Positions 62,907-64,000 of a DNA stretch of 64,000 nucleotides are shown here, in pieces (positions within the stretch are counted from its first letter, which is position 1; each line of letters starts with the position of its first letter). Both the position numbers and the translations under genes were made by a program. A model generated the notes under the pieces. The model saw only the letters and a list, made by a program, of their open reading frames with translations, ran no database searches and was not told where the DNA came from. Source of the DNA: Paracoccus sp. (in: a-proteobacteria) (GTDB lineage: Bacteria > Pseudomonadota > Alphaproteobacteria > Rhodobacterales > Rhodobacteraceae); NCBI RefSeq assembly GCF_030604785.1, contig NZ_JAUVVF010000005.1, positions 1 through 64,000 on the forward strand. Direction: 5' to 3'.

Positions 62907-63789
62907 GGCGTGGCGCCGAGCCGGGCGCGGCAATCTGGTGCCGATCCTGACCGTGCTTCTGATCATCATCGGCATCTGGTATCTGGGCGCGATCCGCATG
63001 AACGCGCAATGGGAACGCGATCAGGCCGCCCGTGCGGGCATCGAGCTGAGCCTGCCCGAGCTTGTCTCGCGCACCCTTTCACAGGACCGACCGGTCCTGC
63101 CCGCGCCGCATCAGGTGGCCGAGGGGCTGTGGCAGGGCGTGGCAGGACAGGCCGTCACCTCGCGCCGGTCGCTGGTCTGGCATGGCTGGGTCACGCTGTC
63201 GGCGACGCTGGCGGGATTTGCCATCGGCACGGCGGCGGGGATCGTGCTGGCTATCGGGATCGTGCATAGCCGCGCGATGGACCAGTCGGTCATGCCCTGG
63301 GCCGTGGCCAGCCAGACCGTGCCGATCCTGGCCATCGCGCCGATGGTGATCGTGGTCCTGGCCTCGATCGGGGTGACGGGGCTTCTGCCCAAGGCGATCA
63401 TCGCGGCCTGGCTGTCCTTTTTCCCGGTGTTGGTCGGCATGGTCAAGGGGCTGCGCACGCCCGACGGGATGCAGCTTGACCAGATGCGCAGCTGGAGCGC
63501 GGGCGGAGGCCGGACCTTCTGGCATCTGCGCCTGCCCTCGTCGCTGCCCTATCTCTTTGCCAGCCTCAAGGTGGCCATCGCCGCAGCCCTTGTCGGCACC
63601 ATCGTGGGCGAATTGCCCGCAGGCGCCACGGCGGGGCTGGGCGCTCGGCTTCTGTCGGGCAGCTATTACGGGCAGACGGTGCAGATCTGGTCGGCTTTGT
63701 TCGCCGCCGCGATCCTGGCCGCCACGTTGGTCGCCATCGTCGGCCTGCTGGAACGGGCCACCCTCAAACGCATGGGGCTGGCCCGATGA
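62899..63789 (+). CDS. ABC transporter permease
   Basis: 296 residues from the ATG at 62899 (overlapping the ATPase stop by 8 bp, GAGGG 8 nt upstream). It has six hydrophobic segments and the NitT/TauT permease EAA-type loop (GLRTPDGMQLDQMRSWSAGGGRTFWHLRLPSSLPYLFASLKVAIAAALVGTIVGEL). N-terminal about 80 residues form an unusual soluble insert (ELSLPELVSRTLSQDRPVLPAPHQV). Confidence 0.88.
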   Translation: MIEAWRRAGRGNLVPILTVLLIIIGIWYLGAIRMNAQWERDQAARAGIELSLPELVSRTLSQDRPVLPAPHQVAEGLWQGVAGQAVTSRRSLVWHGWVTLSATLAGFAIGTAAGIVLAIGIVHSRAMDQSVMPWAVASQTVPILAIAPMVIVVLASIGVTGLLPKAIIAAWLSFFPVLVGMVKGLRTPDGMQLDQMRSWSAGGGRTFWHLRLPSSLPYLFASLKVAIAAALVGTIVGELPAGATAGLGARLLSGSYYGQTVQIWSALFAAAILAATLVAIVGLLERATLKRMGLAR

Positions 63790-64000
63790 GCGCGATACCG
63801 ATCCTGGGCGTCTGGCTGGCCGGGCTGGCGCTGAACCTGTGGCTGGCGCGCTTCGACACGCGCGCGACGCGCACCGCCGTCGCGCTGATCTTCGGGGCCA
63901 CGATCATCCTGCTCTGGGAGATGACGGTCCGCATCTATCAGGTGCCGACCGTCATCCTGCCCGCGCCCAGCCTGATCGCGGAAAGCGTCGTTGCGAACCG
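63786..64000 (+). CDS. Second ABC transporter permease, truncated by window edge
   Basis: 71 codons are visible from the ATG at 63786 (ATGA overlap). The N-terminus has two hydrophobic segments (LAGLALNLWLA; TAVALIFGATIILLWEMTV) and the QVPTVILPAPSLIAES segment typical of permeases of this family. The rest is outside the window. It pairs with the preceding permease in a heterodimeric importer. Confidence 0.85.
   Translation, partial: MSAIPILGVWLAGLALNLWLARFDTRATRTAVALIFGATIILLWEMTVRIYQVPTVILPAPSLIAESVVAN

Overview
The window comes from a high-GC alphaproteobacterium of the order Rhodobacterales, most likely Paracoccus or a close relative. I base this on the gene content: a PQQ-dependent alcohol oxidation cluster with XoxJ-, PedF- and Ped-ABC-like proteins, a RutR-type reductive pyrimidine operon, IalB and PRC-barrel envelope proteins, and ACP-KAS-LpxD lipid genes. 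No database search was possible, so family names rest on motifs I can read.

From about 205 to 37,569 lies a complete, apparently intact siphovirus-type prophage inserted in a tRNA-Arg(CCT) gene. The intact tRNA sits beside the integrase at the right end. A displaced 3' tRNA half marks the left end, next to an IS3-family transposase remnant. Most phage genes are on the minus strand in one long, tightly coupled array. Reading from right to left there is an immunity region (31.5-32.7 kb), small early genes, two primase/helicase genes, HNH and terminase, an HK97-type portal-protease-capsid module, head-tail joining genes, and a tail tube gene. Next come a tail chaperone pair with a clear -1 slippery site, a tape measure gene, tail tip genes, tail fibre genes (one carrying a clan GH-A glycoside hydrolase domain) and a lysis/membrane cassette. 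A plus-strand early operon (32.7-36.3 kb) carries small proteins, an ASCH-like protein, a C5-methyltransferase-like protein and an MT-A70 methyltransferase, and is followed by xis and int. Morons lie at the left end and inside the tail operon.

The phage immunity region is well structured. A 16-bp operator of form GCGGTT-n4-AACCGC recurs on both sides of the repressor gene. At the leftward cro promoter and the rightward early promoter, an operator fills the spacer between a perfect TTGACA -35 box and a weak -10. The leftward start codon lies about 6 nt after the -10, so that message is probably leaderless.

From 37.7 to 44.2 kb is a PQQ-linked alcohol oxidation support cluster: XoxJ-like binding protein, cytochrome c and a cupredoxin-fold protein leftward, then a Ped-type ABC system, beta-propeller and Sel1-like protein rightward. 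The dehydrogenase itself is not in the window. From 44.3 to 57.1 kb are housekeeping and envelope genes: tRNA-Glu, DUF192, double cold-shock protein, pdxH, fabI, LysE-type exporter, xanthine phosphoribosyltransferase, PRC-barrel, RTX, IalB, KAS, ACP, lpxD, L,D-transpeptidase, a YcbK-like peptidase and TetR. From 57.1 kb to the end is a pyrimidine/hydantoin catabolic operon: divergent RutR-like regulator, an operator, aminotransferase, amidohydrolase, dihydropyrimidinase and an ABC importer cut by the window edge.
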